Assembly (NCBI GenBank): GCA_050946055.1
Contig: JBMNUB010000011.1
Location: 1-64,000 of the forward strand
DNA from: Fimadaptatus sp050946055
GTDB lineage: Bacteria; Bacillota; Clostridia; Christensenellales; Aristaeellaceae
DNA: 64,000 nt
Reading direction: 5' to 3'
Shown here: piece by piece, positions 1 to 8,141 of the stretch
Numbering within the stretch: the stretch's first letter is position 1
Layout of the letters: every line of letters begins with the position of its first letter
Position numbers and translations under genes: made by a program
Notes under the pieces: model-generated
What the model was told of the DNA's origin: nothing
Database searches by the model: none
The model's input: the letters and a program-made list of their open reading frames with translations, nothing else

Positions 1-309
1 CGCCGTCTGGCCATGAAGAGCGCCCTGACCTCTAAGGTTCAGGATGGCTCGATAATAGTGCTGGACAACCTGACCCTCGCCGAGGGCAAGACCCGTCTCA
101 TGGCCGAGGTCATGAAGAACCTGGGCAGCCCCCGCAAGGCTCTGGTAGTAATCCCCAGCCGCGATGAGAACGTCGTGCGCGCTTCCAACAACCTGGAAGG
201 CGTAAAGACCGCGTATGTCAACACCATAAACGTGCTGGATATACTGAACTACGACAAGTTCATCATCACTCAGGAAGCTGTTAAGCTCGTCGAGGAGGTG
301 TACCAATAA
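1..309 (+). CDS. rplD: 50S ribosomal protein L4, C-terminal part (cut by window edge)
   Basis: The frame is open from base 1 to the TAA at 307-309, giving 102 residues that match the C-terminal half of L4 (segments SLTLAEGKTRL-like and LNYDKFIITQEAV). The ATG at 13 is internal and should not be taken as a start. L4 is a 23S rRNA-binding protein that lines the exit tunnel, and in some bacteria it represses its own S10 operon. The stop overlaps the rplW start by one base, as expected for this operon. The upstream genes rpsJ and rplC would lie outside the window. Confidence 0.95.
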   Translation, partial: RRLAMKSALTSKVQDGSIIVLDNLTLAEGKTRLMAEVMKNLGSPRKALVVIPSRDENVVRASNNLEGVKTAYVNTINVLDILNYDKFIITQEAVKLVEEVYQ

Positions 310-605
310 TGAAGGATATACACGATCTGATTCTTCGCCCGGTACTGACCGAGAAGAGCTATGACGCCATGGCCGATCGCAAGTACGCTTTCGAAGTGGC
401 CATCGACGCCAATAAGATCGAGATAAAGAATGCCGTTGAGAAGATCTTCGGCGTTAAGGTAGAGCGCGTCAACACCATGCGCACCATGGGCAAGATGAAG
501 CGCCAGGGCCGCACCCAGGGTCGCACGCCCGAGGTCAAGAAGGCCTACGTTACCCTGACTGAGGACTCCAAGACCATAGAGTTCTTCGAGGGCATGGCTC
601 AGTAA
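309..605 (+). CDS. rplW: 50S ribosomal protein L23
   Basis: This 98-residue protein has the L23 pattern: IHDLILRPVLTEKSYD at the N terminus, KYAFEVAIDANKIEIKNAVEKIFGVKV in the middle and a basic loop of KMKRQGRTQGR type. L23 sits at the peptide exit site and docks trigger factor and SRP. Its ATG overlaps the rplD stop by one base, so the two are translationally coupled. The 95 bases after it hold two short hairpins (CCGGT..ACCGG and CCGGCT..AGCCGG) before the strong AAGGAGG of rplB. Confidence 0.97.
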   Translation: MKDIHDLILRPVLTEKSYDAMADRKYAFEVAIDANKIEIKNAVEKIFGVKVERVNTMRTMGKMKRQGRTQGRTPEVKKAYVTLTEDSKTIEFFEGMAQ

Positions 606-700
606 TCCCGGGATTGCGGAGCCTCCGAGCTGACAATATTCCGGTATTATAGCACCGGAACACCGGCTGCAGAGCCGGCGAATTAAGGAGGATAATTTCA

Positions 701-1534
701 ATGGGTATTCGCGTTTACAAGCCGACTTCCGCCGCGAGGCGCTTTACGTCGGTACTGACCTTTGAGGAGCTGACCAAGAAGGCTCCCGAAAAGTCCCTGC
801 TCGCGCCGATCAAGAAGCATGCGGGCCGCAACTTCTCCGGCAAGATCTCCGTGCGCCATCAGGGCGGCGGCAATCGCCGCAAGTATCGCATAATCGACTT
901 CAAGCGCAACAAGGACAACATCCCCGCTAAGGTCGCTGCGATAGAGTACGATCCGAACCGCTCCGCGTTCATCGCGCTGCTCCACTACGCCGACGGCGAG
1001 AAGCGCTACATACTGGCACCTCTGGGCCTGAAGGCCGGCGACACCGTTATATCCGGTCCCAACGCCGACATAAAGCCCGGCAACTGCCTGCCGATAGCCA
1101 ACATACCGCTCGGTACCCTTATCCACAACATCGAGATCAAGCCCGGCAAGGGCGGTCAGATGGTTCGCTCGGCCGGCAACGCGGCTCAGCTGATGGCTAA
1201 GGAGAACGGCGTGGCTCAGGTGCGTCTGCCCTCCGGCGAAGTTCGCAAGGTGCCGCTCAACGCCCGCGCCACCATCGGCAGCGTCGGCAACAGCGACCAT
1301 GAGAACGTGCGTCTGGGTAAGGCCGGTCGCGTTCGCCACATGGGCATCCGTCCCAGCGTTCGCGGCGTGGTCATGAACCCCTGCGATCACCCGCACGGCG
1401 GCGGCGAGGGCAAGAGCCCCGTCGGTATGCCGGCTCCGATGTCCCCGTGGGGCAAGCCCACTCAGGGCGTCAAGACCCGCAAGCACAAGAAGTATTCCGA
1501 CAAGCTCATCGTCAAGCGCGCGGGCAAGAAGTAA
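701..1534 (+). CDS. rplB: 50S ribosomal protein L2
   Basis: A 277-residue L2, the normal length. It has the N-terminal RNA-binding fold (GRNFSGKISVRHQGGG) and the conserved C-terminal signature MNPCDHPHGGGEGKS at residues 225-239, whose histidine lies close to the peptidyl transferase centre. The SD AAGGAGG at 686-692 precedes the ATG. It is the fourth gene of the S10 operon order L4-L23-L2-S19. A 118-base spacer follows, containing a GGCCGGC..GCCGGCC hairpin. Confidence 0.98.
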   Translation: MGIRVYKPTSAARRFTSVLTFEELTKKAPEKSLLAPIKKHAGRNFSGKISVRHQGGGNRRKYRIIDFKRNKDNIPAKVAAIEYDPNRSAFIALLHYADGEKRYILAPLGLKAGDTVISGPNADIKPGNCLPIANIPLGTLIHNIEIKPGKGGQMVRSAGNAAQLMAKENGVAQVRLPSGEVRKVPLNARATIGSVGNSDHENVRLGKAGRVRHMGIRPSVRGVVMNPCDHPHGGGEGKSPVGMPAPMSPWGKPTQGVKTRKHKKYSDKLIVKRAGKK

Positions 1535-1652
1535 TCTTGCCGCCGCATGACGCAGGCGAGCCGCTGCGCGCGGCCTGAGCTTTAAAATCATAATGGCCGG
1601 CCCCGCGCCGGCCGCCCCACAAGGGCAGTCAAGGAAGGAGAGCCTGACATAA

Positions 1653-1931
1653 ATGAGCAGATCCGTTAAAAAGGGACCTTTTGTGCAGGAAGCCCTTCTC
1701 AAGCGCGTACAGGATATGAATGCGAAGAATGAGAAGAAAGTGCTCAAGACCTGGTCGCGTGCTTCCACGATATTCCCGGATTTCGTGGGCCACACGATCG
1801 CTGTGCACGATGGGCGCAAGCACGTTCCGGTATATGTAACTGAGGACATGGTTGGTCATAAGTTTGGCGAGTTCGCCCCCACCCGCACTTTCCGCGGCCA
1901 TGCCGGCGAAAAGGCTGCGGCTCGCAAGTAA
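1653..1931 (+). CDS. rpsS: 30S ribosomal protein S19
   Basis: This 92-residue protein is S19: it opens MSRSVKKGPFV and carries KTWSRASTIFPDFVGHTIAVHDGRKHVPVYV and KFGEFAPTRTFRGHAG. S19 binds the 30S head with S13. The last residues (GEKAAARK) are encoded by a 21-base stretch at 1908-1928 that recurs almost unchanged at 1967-1987 inside the start of rplV. A GGAAGGAG SD precedes the ATG. Confidence 0.97.
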   Translation: MSRSVKKGPFVQEALLKRVQDMNAKNEKKVLKTWSRASTIFPDFVGHTIAVHDGRKHVPVYVTEDMVGHKFGEFAPTRTFRGHAGEKAAARK

Positions 1932-1948
1932 AGGGAAGGAGTGAAAAT

Positions 1949-2335
1949 ATGGCAACTCGGATGAAGGAAAAGGCTGCCGCTCGCAAGGCAAATCGCGACA
2001 TGCGGCCCAAGGCTCACGCGCGCTATATCCGCATCTCCTCCCGCAAGTGCAAGATCGTGCTTGATCTTATCCGCGGCAAGAATGTGGACCAGGCGCTGGC
2101 GATACTTATGTACACCCCCAAGGCGGCCGCTCCCGTGCTGGAGAAGCTGCTCCGCTCGGCCATAGCCAACGCCGAGAACAACCTGAACATGGATCGTGGC
2201 AATCTGTATGTGGCTGAGGTCTACGCCAATCAGGGCCCGACGCTCAAGCGTTATCGCCCCAAGGCGCGCGGCAGCGCGACTCAGATCCTTAAGCGCACCA
2301 GCCACCTGACCATAATCCTGGATCAGGCCAAGTAA
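1949..2335 (+). CDS. rplV: 50S ribosomal protein L22 with N-terminal extension
   Basis: The protein has 128 residues, longer than the usual 110-115. The canonical L22 begins at about residue 25 (HARYIRISSRKCKIVLDLIRGK) and ends with the tunnel-lining hairpin region (KRYRPKARGSATQILKRTSHLTIIL). The first 20 or so residues (MATRMKEKAAARKANRD) are a basic extension partly duplicated from the S19 tail. The SD GGAAGGAGTG at 1933-1942 supports the ATG at 1949. Confidence 0.96.
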   Translation: MATRMKEKAAARKANRDMRPKAHARYIRISSRKCKIVLDLIRGKNVDQALAILMYTPKAAAPVLEKLLRSAIANAENNLNMDRGNLYVAEVYANQGPTLKRYRPKARGSATQILKRTSHLTIILDQAK

Positions 2336-2351
2336 CGGAGGAGGTAAGCAA

Positions 2352-3023
2352 ATGGGCCAGAAAGTTAATCCGCACGGCGCTCGCGTTGGTGTCATCCTGG
2401 ATTGGAGCACCAAGTGGTATGCCGGTAAGAAGGATTTTTCCGATAATCTGGTGGAGGACTATCAGCTGCGCACGATGCTCAAGGAGAAGCTCAGCGCTGC
2501 TGGCATAGCCGACATCGATATAGAGCGCAGCACCGGCAAGCTGGTCGTGACTATCCACACCGCTAAGCCCGGCATAGTGATCGGCCGCGGCGGCAAGGAC
2601 GTCGAAGCCATCAAGAAGCAGATCGAGCAGATGACCGGCAAGACTTGCTCGCTGAACATCGTCGAGATCAAGAGCCCCGACACCTGCGCGCAGCTGGTGG
2701 CTGAGAACATCGCCCAGCAGCTGGAGAAGCGCGTGTCCTTCCGCCGCGCGATGAAGCAGGTGCTGGGTCGTGCGACCAAGGCGGGCGCCAAGGGTATCAA
2801 GACCAAGGTGTCCGGTCGTCTGGGCGGCGCTGAAATAGCGCGCAGCGAGGGCTATCATGACGGTTCCATACCGCTGCAGACCCTGCGCGCCAACATAGAC
2901 TACGGTTTCGCCGAGGCGCACACCGGCTACGGCCGCATCGGCGTGAAGGTTTGGATCTACAAGGGACAGGTGCTGCCCAAGTCGAAGAAGCCGCTTCCTG
3001 TCAAGGCAGAAGGAGGAAGATAA
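2352..3023 (+). CDS. rpsC: 30S ribosomal protein S3
   Basis: A 223-residue S3. The KH type 2 domain shows the GRGGKD loop at residues 78-83 after KPGIVI, and the C-terminal S3 domain shows GRLGGAEIARSE and a YGRIGVKVWI segment. S3 lies at the mRNA entry channel with S4 and S5. An excellent SD (GGAGGAGGT) is 8-9 bases upstream. Its stop is followed three bases later by the rplP start. Confidence 0.98.
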   Translation: MGQKVNPHGARVGVILDWSTKWYAGKKDFSDNLVEDYQLRTMLKEKLSAAGIADIDIERSTGKLVVTIHTAKPGIVIGRGGKDVEAIKKQIEQMTGKTCSLNIVEIKSPDTCAQLVAENIAQQLEKRVSFRRAMKQVLGRATKAGAKGIKTKVSGRLGGAEIARSEGYHDGSIPLQTLRANIDYGFAEAHTGYGRIGVKVWIYKGQVLPKSKKPLPVKAEGGR

Positions 3024-3026
3024 GCC

Positions 3027-3461
3027 ATGTTGATGCCCAAGAGAGTAAAGCGCCGCAAGGTCATGCGCGGCCGCATGAAGGGCAAGGCCCAGCGCGGCAA
3101 TTTCCTGGCTTACGGCGATTATGGTATAGTGGCGCAGCAGCCCGGTTGGATAACCTCCAACCAGATCGAGGCCAGCCGTATCGCGATGACTCGTTTCATC
3201 AAGCGCGGCGGTCAGGTGTGGATAAAGATCTTCCCTGACAAGCCCATCACCGAAAAGCCTGCTGAGACCCGAATGGGTTCCGGTAAGGGTTCTCCCGAGT
3301 ACTGGGTAGCGGTTGTAAAGCCGGGCCGCGTACTCTTCGAGATGAAGGACGTATCCGAGGCCGATGCGCGCGAGGCGCTGCGTCTGGCCGCGCACAAACT
3401 CCCGATAAAGACCAAGTTCATCAAGCGGGAGAATATCACAGAAGCGGGTGGTGAGGGTTAA
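3027..3461 (+). CDS. rplP: 50S ribosomal protein L16
   Basis: This 144-residue protein is L16, with MLMPKRVKRRKVMRGRMKG at the N terminus and the conserved EKPAETRMGSGKGSPEYWVAVVKPG segment around residues 73-97. L16 organises the A-site tRNA elbow region of the 50S subunit. The start used is the first ATG after the AGGAGG at 3012-3017. The stop overlaps the rpmC ATG by one base. Confidence 0.97.
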   Translation: MLMPKRVKRRKVMRGRMKGKAQRGNFLAYGDYGIVAQQPGWITSNQIEASRIAMTRFIKRGGQVWIKIFPDKPITEKPAETRMGSGKGSPEYWVAVVKPGRVLFEMKDVSEADAREALRLAAHKLPIKTKFIKRENITEAGGEG

Positions 3462-3661
3462 TGAAAGCTAAAGAGCTGATGCAAAAGACTACGCCCGAGC
3501 TTAACGAGCAGATCAAGGAGCTGAAGGCGGAACTGTTCAACCTTCGCTTCCAGTTGGCCACCGGGCAGCTTCAAAACACCATGGCGATAACTGAGTGCAA
3601 GCGCAATATTGCCCGCGCAAAGACCATAGTGCGCGATCGTGAATTGAAGGCGCAGGCCTGA
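3461..3661 (+). CDS. rpmC: 50S ribosomal protein L29
   Basis: The product has 66 residues and is mostly two helices, with MKAKELMQKTTPELNEQIKELKAELFNLRFQLATGQL typical of L29. L29 packs beside L23 at the exit site and is part of the docking platform for nascent-chain factors. The start overlaps the rplP stop, which implies coupled translation. It ends just before rpsQ, with the rpsQ SD lying directly after its stop. Confidence 0.96.
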   Translation: MKAKELMQKTTPELNEQIKELKAELFNLRFQLATGQLQNTMAITECKRNIARAKTIVRDRELKAQA

Positions 3662-3684
3662 TGGAAGGAAAGGAGGCTCGTCAA

Positions 3685-3945
3685 GTGTCCGAGCAGAGAG
3701 GTAATCGCAAGACCCGCGTAGGCGTCGTCGTATCCGACAAGATGGACAAGACCATAGTCGTTGCGATCCGCGAGCGCGTTCAGCACAGCCTGTACGGCAA
3801 GATAATGAACCGCACGGTCAAGTTCAAGGTCCACGATGAGAACAACGAGTGCGGCGTAGGCGATAAGGTACGCGTGATGGAGACCCGTCCGCTTTCCAGG
3901 GAAAAGCGCTGGAGGATGGTCGAAATCATAGAGAAGGCCAAGTAA
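3685..3945 (+). CDS. rpsQ: 30S ribosomal protein S17
   Basis: I place the start at GTG 3685, eight bases after the SD AAAGGAGG at 3669-3676, which gives 86 residues, the normal S17 length. The longer frame from ATG 3661 would include the SD itself. The protein shows the S17 OB-fold pattern KTRVGVVVSDKMDKTIVV and the MVEIIEKAK tail. S17 is a primary 16S rRNA binder in the 30S body. Confidence 0.93.
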   Translation: MSEQRGNRKTRVGVVVSDKMDKTIVVAIRERVQHSLYGKIMNRTVKFKVHDENNECGVGDKVRVMETRPLSREKRWRMVEIIEKAK

Positions 3946-4054
3946 TACCGGCCGCGGCATTCGTGCCCGATACTGGAGGCGCAAGAGTATTCCCGCGCCG
4001 GCCAGGGCGCCGCGTATCTTGTGCGGCGCCGAGCATAAGGAGGGACAAAGAGCA

Positions 4055-4423
4055 ATGATTCAACCGCAAACGCGCCTTAAGGTGGCCGATAACACTGGGG
4101 CCAAGGAGATCATGTGCTTCCGCGTACTGGGCGGCTCGTTCCGTCAGAGCGGCAGCGTAGGCGACGTTATAGTAGCGTCTGTTAAGACGGCGACACCCGG
4201 CGGCGTTGTAAAGAAGGGTGACGTAGTCAAGGCGGTCATAGTGCGCACGCACAAGCAGTACCGCCGTCCCGACGGTTCGTACATCCGTTTCGATGACAAC
4301 GCGGCCGTCATAATAAACGACCAGAAGCAGCCCAGGGGCACCCGTATCTTCGGGCCCGTGGCTCGCGAGCTCCGCGACAAGGACTACATGAAGATAGTGT
4401 CCCTGGCGCCGGAAGTTCTGTAA
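4055..4423 (+). CDS. rplN: 50S ribosomal protein L14
   Basis: The start is ATG 4055 after the SD AAGGAGGGA at 4037-4045. This gives 122 residues, exactly the family length, beginning MIQPQTRLKVADNTGAKE. A longer frame from 4019 only adds non-conserved sequence. The signature RPDGSYIRFDDNAAVIIN is present, as is GTRIFGPVARELR. L14 forms an intersubunit bridge and binds the silencing factor RsfS. Confidence 0.96.
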   Translation: MIQPQTRLKVADNTGAKEIMCFRVLGGSFRQSGSVGDVIVASVKTATPGGVVKKGDVVKAVIVRTHKQYRRPDGSYIRFDDNAAVIINDQKQPRGTRIFGPVARELRDKDYMKIVSLAPEVL

Positions 4424-4439
4424 GGAGGTGCCGCAAGTT

Positions 4440-4799
4440 ATGAACGCTAAGAAGAAGATGGGCATCAAGACCGGCGACACCGTAGTTGTGATAACCGGCA
4501 AGCAGGCACCTAAGACCGTTGACGGCAAGGTGCAGTACACCACCGGCAAGGTCACCAAGGCTTTCCCCGCGACCGGCCGCGTGATAGTTGAGGGCGTGAA
4601 CGTTGTGACTCGCCACCAGAAGCCCCGTGGACAGGGTATGCCTGGCGGCATAATCCACAAGGAAGCCCCCATCGACGCGAGCAACGTAATGCTTATGTGC
4701 CCCAAGTGCAACAAGCCCACGCGCATAGCTTACAAGGTCCTGGAAGATGGCACGAAGGTGCGCTACTGCAAGAAGTGCAATGCCACCTTCGAGAAATGA
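4440..4799 (+). CDS. rplX: 50S ribosomal protein L24
   Basis: L24 of 119 residues starting at ATG 4440, with the SD AAGGAGGTG directly at the end of rplN (4422-4430). The GTG at 4428 lies within the SD and is not credible as a start. The KOW motif (IKTGDTVVVITGK) is followed by PRGQGMPGGIIHKEAPI. The C-terminal third has two CxxC pairs, CPKC and CKKC, which suggest a bound zinc. L24 is an assembly-initiating 23S rRNA binder. Confidence 0.94.
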   Translation: MNAKKKMGIKTGDTVVVITGKQAPKTVDGKVQYTTGKVTKAFPATGRVIVEGVNVVTRHQKPRGQGMPGGIIHKEAPIDASNVMLMCPKCNKPTRIAYKVLEDGTKVRYCKKCNATFEK

Positions 4800-4819
4800 T
4801 CCAGAAGGAGGAAAGCACA

Positions 4820-5362
4820 GTGGCAAGACTTAAGGATAAGTACCTCAGCGAGGTAATGCCGGCGCTGAAGCAGAAGTTTGGCTACACAAACGTAATGCAG
4901 ATACCGCGCCTTGAGAAGATAGTCATCAACATGGGCCTGGGCGATTGCAAGGACAACGCCAAGTCCATGGAGATAGCCGTAAACGAGCTGGCGACCATAG
5001 CCGGTCAGAAGCCCCTTGTGACCAAGGCCAAGAAGTCCATAGCGAACTTCAAGGTCCGCGAGGGCATGAACGTAGGCGCCAAGGTCACCCTGCGCGGCGA
5101 GCGCATGTATGAGTTCACCGACAAGCTGGTCTCCATTGCCCTGCCCCGCGTCCGCGACTTCCACGGCGTGTCTGCCAAGGCTTTTGATGGCCGCGGCAAC
5201 TATGCTCTGGGCGTGCGCGAGCAGCTCATCTTCCCCGAGATCGAGTACGATAAGATCGAAAAGATCCGCGGTATGGAGATGATCTTCGTCACCACCGCCA
5301 AGACCGACGAGGAAGCCAAGGAACTGCTGCGCCTGCTGGGCATGCCGTTCGCTCAGGCGTAA
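4820..5362 (+). CDS. rplE: 50S ribosomal protein L5
   Basis: I chose the GTG at 4820, preceded by AAGGAGG at 4805-4811, giving 180 residues, the standard L5 length. The protein begins MARLKDKYLSEVMPALKQKF and contains LEKIVINMGLGD and RDFHGVSAKAFDGRGNYALG. L5 binds 5S rRNA and contacts P-site tRNA. A longer frame from 4697 overlaps rplX in another frame and is not conserved. Confidence 0.96.
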   Translation: MARLKDKYLSEVMPALKQKFGYTNVMQIPRLEKIVINMGLGDCKDNAKSMEIAVNELATIAGQKPLVTKAKKSIANFKVREGMNVGAKVTLRGERMYEFTDKLVSIALPRVRDFHGVSAKAFDGRGNYALGVREQLIFPEIEYDKIEKIRGMEMIFVTTAKTDEEAKELLRLLGMPFAQA

Positions 5363-5380
5363 TATAGGAGGTAGAACAAA

Positions 5381-5566
5381 GTGGCTAAGACTAGCATGAA
5401 GATCAAGCAGCAGAGGACGCCCAAGTTCTCCACCCGTGCGTACACGCGCTGCCGCATCTGCGGTCGCCCGCACTCGGTCCTGAGGAAATACGGCATCTGC
5501 CGCATCTGCTTCCGCGAGCTGGCTTACAAGGGCCAGATTCCGGGAGTTAGAAAGGCCAGCTGGTAA
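5381..5566 (+). CDS. rpsN: 30S ribosomal protein S14, zinc-binding type Z
   Basis: This 61-residue S14 is the short zinc form: the two pairs CRIC (around residues 24-27) and CRIC (39-42) provide four cysteine ligands. It starts at GTG 5381 after the SD TAGGAGGTAG. The short zinc S14 between rplE and rpsH is the usual Firmicutes arrangement. S14 binds the 30S head and assembles late. Confidence 0.97.
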   Translation: MAKTSMKIKQQRTPKFSTRAYTRCRICGRPHSVLRKYGICRICFRELAYKGQIPGVRKASW

Positions 5567-5592
5567 CAGGGTTTACGGAAGGAGGTTACAAC

Positions 5593-5994
5593 ATGCTCGT
5601 AAACGATCCCATAGCAGATATGCTTACTCGCATCCGCAACGCCCAGATTGCCAAGCATGACCAGGTAACGCTGCCCGCTTCCAACATGAAAAAGGCGATT
5701 GCGAAGATCCTCTTTGACGAGGGCTATATAAAGAACTATGAGCTGATAAACGACGGCCTGACCGGTCAGATCAAGCTCACCCTTAAGTACACCCAGGGCA
5801 AGACCGGCACGGTCATCCAGGGACTCAAGCGCATCTCCAAGCCGGGCCTGCGCGTGTACGCTCCCTCCGATGCACTGCCGAAGGTACTCGGCGGCCTGGG
5901 CATCGCGATAATCTCGACGTCCAAGGGTGTAATGACCGATAAGGACGCCCGCAAGGAAGGCGTCGGCGGCGAAGTACTGGCCTACGTCTGGTAA
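5593..5994 (+). CDS. rpsH: 30S ribosomal protein S8
   Basis: The product has 133 residues with MLVNDPIADMLTRIRNA at the start and GVMTDKDARKEGVGGEVLAYVW at the end, both diagnostic of S8. S8 binds the central domain of 16S rRNA and represses the spc operon in some bacteria. The SD is GGAAGGAGG at 5577-5585. Of its 13 isoleucine codons I count four ATA, seven ATC and two ATT. Confidence 0.97.
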   Translation: MLVNDPIADMLTRIRNAQIAKHDQVTLPASNMKKAIAKILFDEGYIKNYELINDGLTGQIKLTLKYTQGKTGTVIQGLKRISKPGLRVYAPSDALPKVLGGLGIAIISTSKGVMTDKDARKEGVGGEVLAYVW

Positions 5995-6043
5995 TTAGCC
6001 CCGAACATAGACGCTACATAGCACGAACTTTGGAGGTGCACAC

Positions 6044-6586
6044 ATGTCTCGTATAGGCAGACTTCCGATCACTGTGCCCGCGGGCGTTACCGTGACCATA
6101 GCGGATGACAATACCGTAACGGTCAAGGGCCCCAAGGGTCAGTTGAGCCAGAAGGTAAATCCCGATATAAAGGTCGCTCAGGAGGGCAACATCCTGCATG
6201 TTACCCGTCCTTCCGACGACAAGAACCATCGCGCCATGCACGGCCTGTATCGCAGCCTGATCAACAACATGGTCGTAGGCGTGACCGCCGGCTTCAGCAA
6301 GGCCCTGACGATGGAAGGCGTGGGCTACTGCGCGCAGCTGGAAGGCACGACCCTCGTGCTGACCGTTGGCTACTCCCATCCGGTCAAGTTTGAGGCCAAG
6401 GACGGCGTGTCCTTTGAGACTCCCGCCCAGAACCGCATCATCGTAAAGGGCATAGACAAGCAGAAGGTCGGCGCCATGGCTGCCGATATCCGCGATGTCC
6501 GCAGGCCCGAACCTTACCTGGGCAAGGGTATCCGTTATGACGACGAGCATATCCGCCGCAAGGAAGGTAAGTCTGGTAAGAAGTAA
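6044..6586 (+). CDS. rplF: 50S ribosomal protein L6
   Basis: A 180-residue L6 with the duplicated L6 fold. The N-terminal half starts MSRIGRLPITVPAGV and has TVKGPKGQLSQ; the C-terminal half has the signature PEPYLGKGIRYDDEHIRRKEGKSGKK. L6 lies near the sarcin-ricin loop, where elongation factors bind. The SD GGAGGTG is seven bases upstream. A 49-base spacer separates it from rpsH. Confidence 0.97.
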   Translation: MSRIGRLPITVPAGVTVTIADDNTVTVKGPKGQLSQKVNPDIKVAQEGNILHVTRPSDDKNHRAMHGLYRSLINNMVVGVTAGFSKALTMEGVGYCAQLEGTTLVLTVGYSHPVKFEAKDGVSFETPAQNRIIVKGIDKQKVGAMAADIRDVRRPEPYLGKGIRYDDEHIRRKEGKSGKK

Positions 6587-6604
6587 GAAAGGGAGTGAAC
6601 GCTT

Positions 6605-6973
6605 ATGTTTACAAAGCGGGATCGTAATGAAGTCCGCAGGATACGTCACGAGCGTGTCCGTAAAAAGATCAGCGGCACGCCCGAGCGTCCTCGCCTGTGC
6701 GTATACCGCAGCCTGAACCACATCTACGCTCAGGTGATAGATGATGTGGCCGGCAACACGCTGGTTTCCGCCTCCACGCTGGATCCCCAGCTCAAGGACA
6801 AGCTCAGCGAGGTCGACAAGAAGGGCGCTTCCAAGCTGGTAGGCCAGCTGGTAGCCGAGCGCGCCAAGGCCAAGGGCATAACCAATGTTGTGTTCGACCG
6901 CGGCGGCTATGTGTACACCGGTCGCGTTAAGGAAGTCGCCGACGGCGCGCGCGCTGGTGGGCTGGACTTCTAA
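6605..6973 (+). CDS. rplR: 50S ribosomal protein L18
   Basis: The 122-residue protein starts MFTKRDRNEVRRIRHERVRKKISGTPERPRL and ends with FDRGGYVYTGRVKEVADGARAGGLDF, both typical of L18. It binds 5S rRNA together with L5. The start ATG follows AAAGGGAGTG. It lies between rplF and rpsE as in all spc operons. Confidence 0.97.
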   Translation: MFTKRDRNEVRRIRHERVRKKISGTPERPRLCVYRSLNHIYAQVIDDVAGNTLVSASTLDPQLKDKLSEVDKKGASKLVGQLVAERAKAKGITNVVFDRGGYVYTGRVKEVADGARAGGLDF

Positions 6974-6994
6974 GCTGAGAAGGAGGAAGATGGG

Positions 6995-7492
6995 ATGCAA
7001 CGCTACGAACAGGCTAGCGAATTCCAGGAGAAGATGGTCTCCGTCAACCGCGTTACCAAGGTCGTCAAGGGCGGTCGTAATTTCCGCTTTGCGGCTCTGA
7101 TGGTCGTGGGCGACGGCGCGGGCCGTATCGGCACCGGCATAGGCAAGGCCACCGAGATCCCGGAGGCTATTCGCAAGGGCGTCGATGACGCTAAGAAGCA
7201 TTTGATCAACGTGCCGCTCAAGGGCACCACGCTGCCGCACGAGACCACCGGCCTCTTCGGCACCACCAAGATAGTGCTCATGCCCGCTCCCGAAGGTACC
7301 GGCGTTATAGCCGGCGGCGCGGTGCGTGCGGTTCTCGAGCTGGTGGGCGTAAAGGATATACGCACCAAGTCCTACGGCTCCAACAACCCCATTAACATGG
7401 TAAAGGCCACTCTGCAGGGCCTGAGCCAGCTGCGCAGCGCCGAAGAGGTTGCGCGCCTTCGCGGCAAGTCCGTCGAAGAGCTGTTGGGCTAA
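6995..7492 (+). CDS. rpsE: 30S ribosomal protein S5
   Basis: This 165-residue S5 has the N-terminal dsRNA-binding-like domain (FQEKMVSVNRVTKVVKGGRNFRF, then GDGAGRIGTGIGKATEIPEAIRKG) and a C-terminal domain with KDIRTKSYGSNNPINMVKATLQGL. S5 acts in decoding accuracy and forms the mRNA entry site with S3 and S4. The SD AGAAGGAGGA is upstream of the ATG. Confidence 0.98.
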   Translation: MQRYEQASEFQEKMVSVNRVTKVVKGGRNFRFAALMVVGDGAGRIGTGIGKATEIPEAIRKGVDDAKKHLINVPLKGTTLPHETTGLFGTTKIVLMPAPEGTGVIAGGAVRAVLELVGVKDIRTKSYGSNNPINMVKATLQGLSQLRSAEEVARLRGKSVEELLG

Positions 7493-7506
7493 GGGGGTAA
7501 ATGGCA

Positions 7507-7686
7507 ATGAAACTGAAAATAACGCTGAAGAAGTCGACTATCGGCTGCCTGGACGATCAGATAAAGACCGTCAAGGCTCTGGGTCTGCGCAAGATCCGTC
7601 AGTCCGTGGTGCATGAGGACACCCCCATGATCCGCGGCATGATATTCAAGGTAAAGCACATGGTCGATGTTGAAGAGATCGCGTAA
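7507..7686 (+). CDS. rpmD: 50S ribosomal protein L30
   Basis: L30 of 59 residues (MKLKITLKKSTIGCLDDQIKTVKALGLRKI). I use ATG 7507, about nine bases after the SD GGGGG; ATG 7501, three bases after it, would only add two residues (Met-Ala). The pattern K-S-x-I-G and the KALGLRK segment identify the family. It is one of the smallest proteins of the spc operon and is absent from some bacteria. Confidence 0.94.
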   Translation: MKLKITLKKSTIGCLDDQIKTVKALGLRKIRQSVVHEDTPMIRGMIFKVKHMVDVEEIA

Positions 7687-7698
7687 GGAGGTCAACAG

Positions 7699-8139
7699 AT
7701 GAAACTGCATGAACTGAAACCCGCTATCGGATCCACCACGGCTCCGAAGCGCCTGGGGCGTGGCGTTGGTTCGGGCTTGGGCAAGACCTCCGGCAAGGGT
7801 CATAAGGGCGCCAAGGCGCGCTCCGGTGGCGGCAAGCGTCCGGGATTTGAGGGTGGCCAGATGCCTCTGGTCCGCCTGCTGCCCAAGCGCGGCTTCTACA
7901 ACAAGTTCGCAACCGTTTACACCACTATCAATGTGGACAGGCTGGAAGCTTTTGAGGATGGCGCCGTAGTCAACGCCGAGGCGCTGCTCAGGGCCGGCTT
8001 GATAAAGAAGGTCAATGACGGCGTTAAGATAATGGGCAACGGTGAACTGACCAAGAAGCTGACGGTACAGGCGGCTAAATTCACCCAGTCCGCGAAGGAG
8101 AAGATTGAGGCGGCAGGTGGGAAAGCCGAGGTGATCTGA
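7699..8139 (+). CDS. rplO: 50S ribosomal protein L15
   Basis: A 146-residue protein with a glycine/arginine-rich N-terminal extension that threads into 23S rRNA (GRGVGSGLGKTSGKGHKGAKAR) and the FEGGQMPLVRLLPKRGF signature. The SD AAGGAGG lies directly after the rpmD stop. Its stop lies two bases before secY, so the two are probably coupled. Confidence 0.97.
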   Translation: MKLHELKPAIGSTTAPKRLGRGVGSGLGKTSGKGHKGAKARSGGGKRPGFEGGQMPLVRLLPKRGFYNKFATVYTTINVDRLEAFEDGAVVNAEALLRAGLIKKVNDGVKIMGNGELTKKLTVQAAKFTQSAKEKIEAAGGKAEVI

Positions 8140-8141
8140 CG

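Noticed and set aside
4019..4054. Longer start of rplN
   Set aside because: It would include the SD; the ATG at 4055 gives the exact family length.
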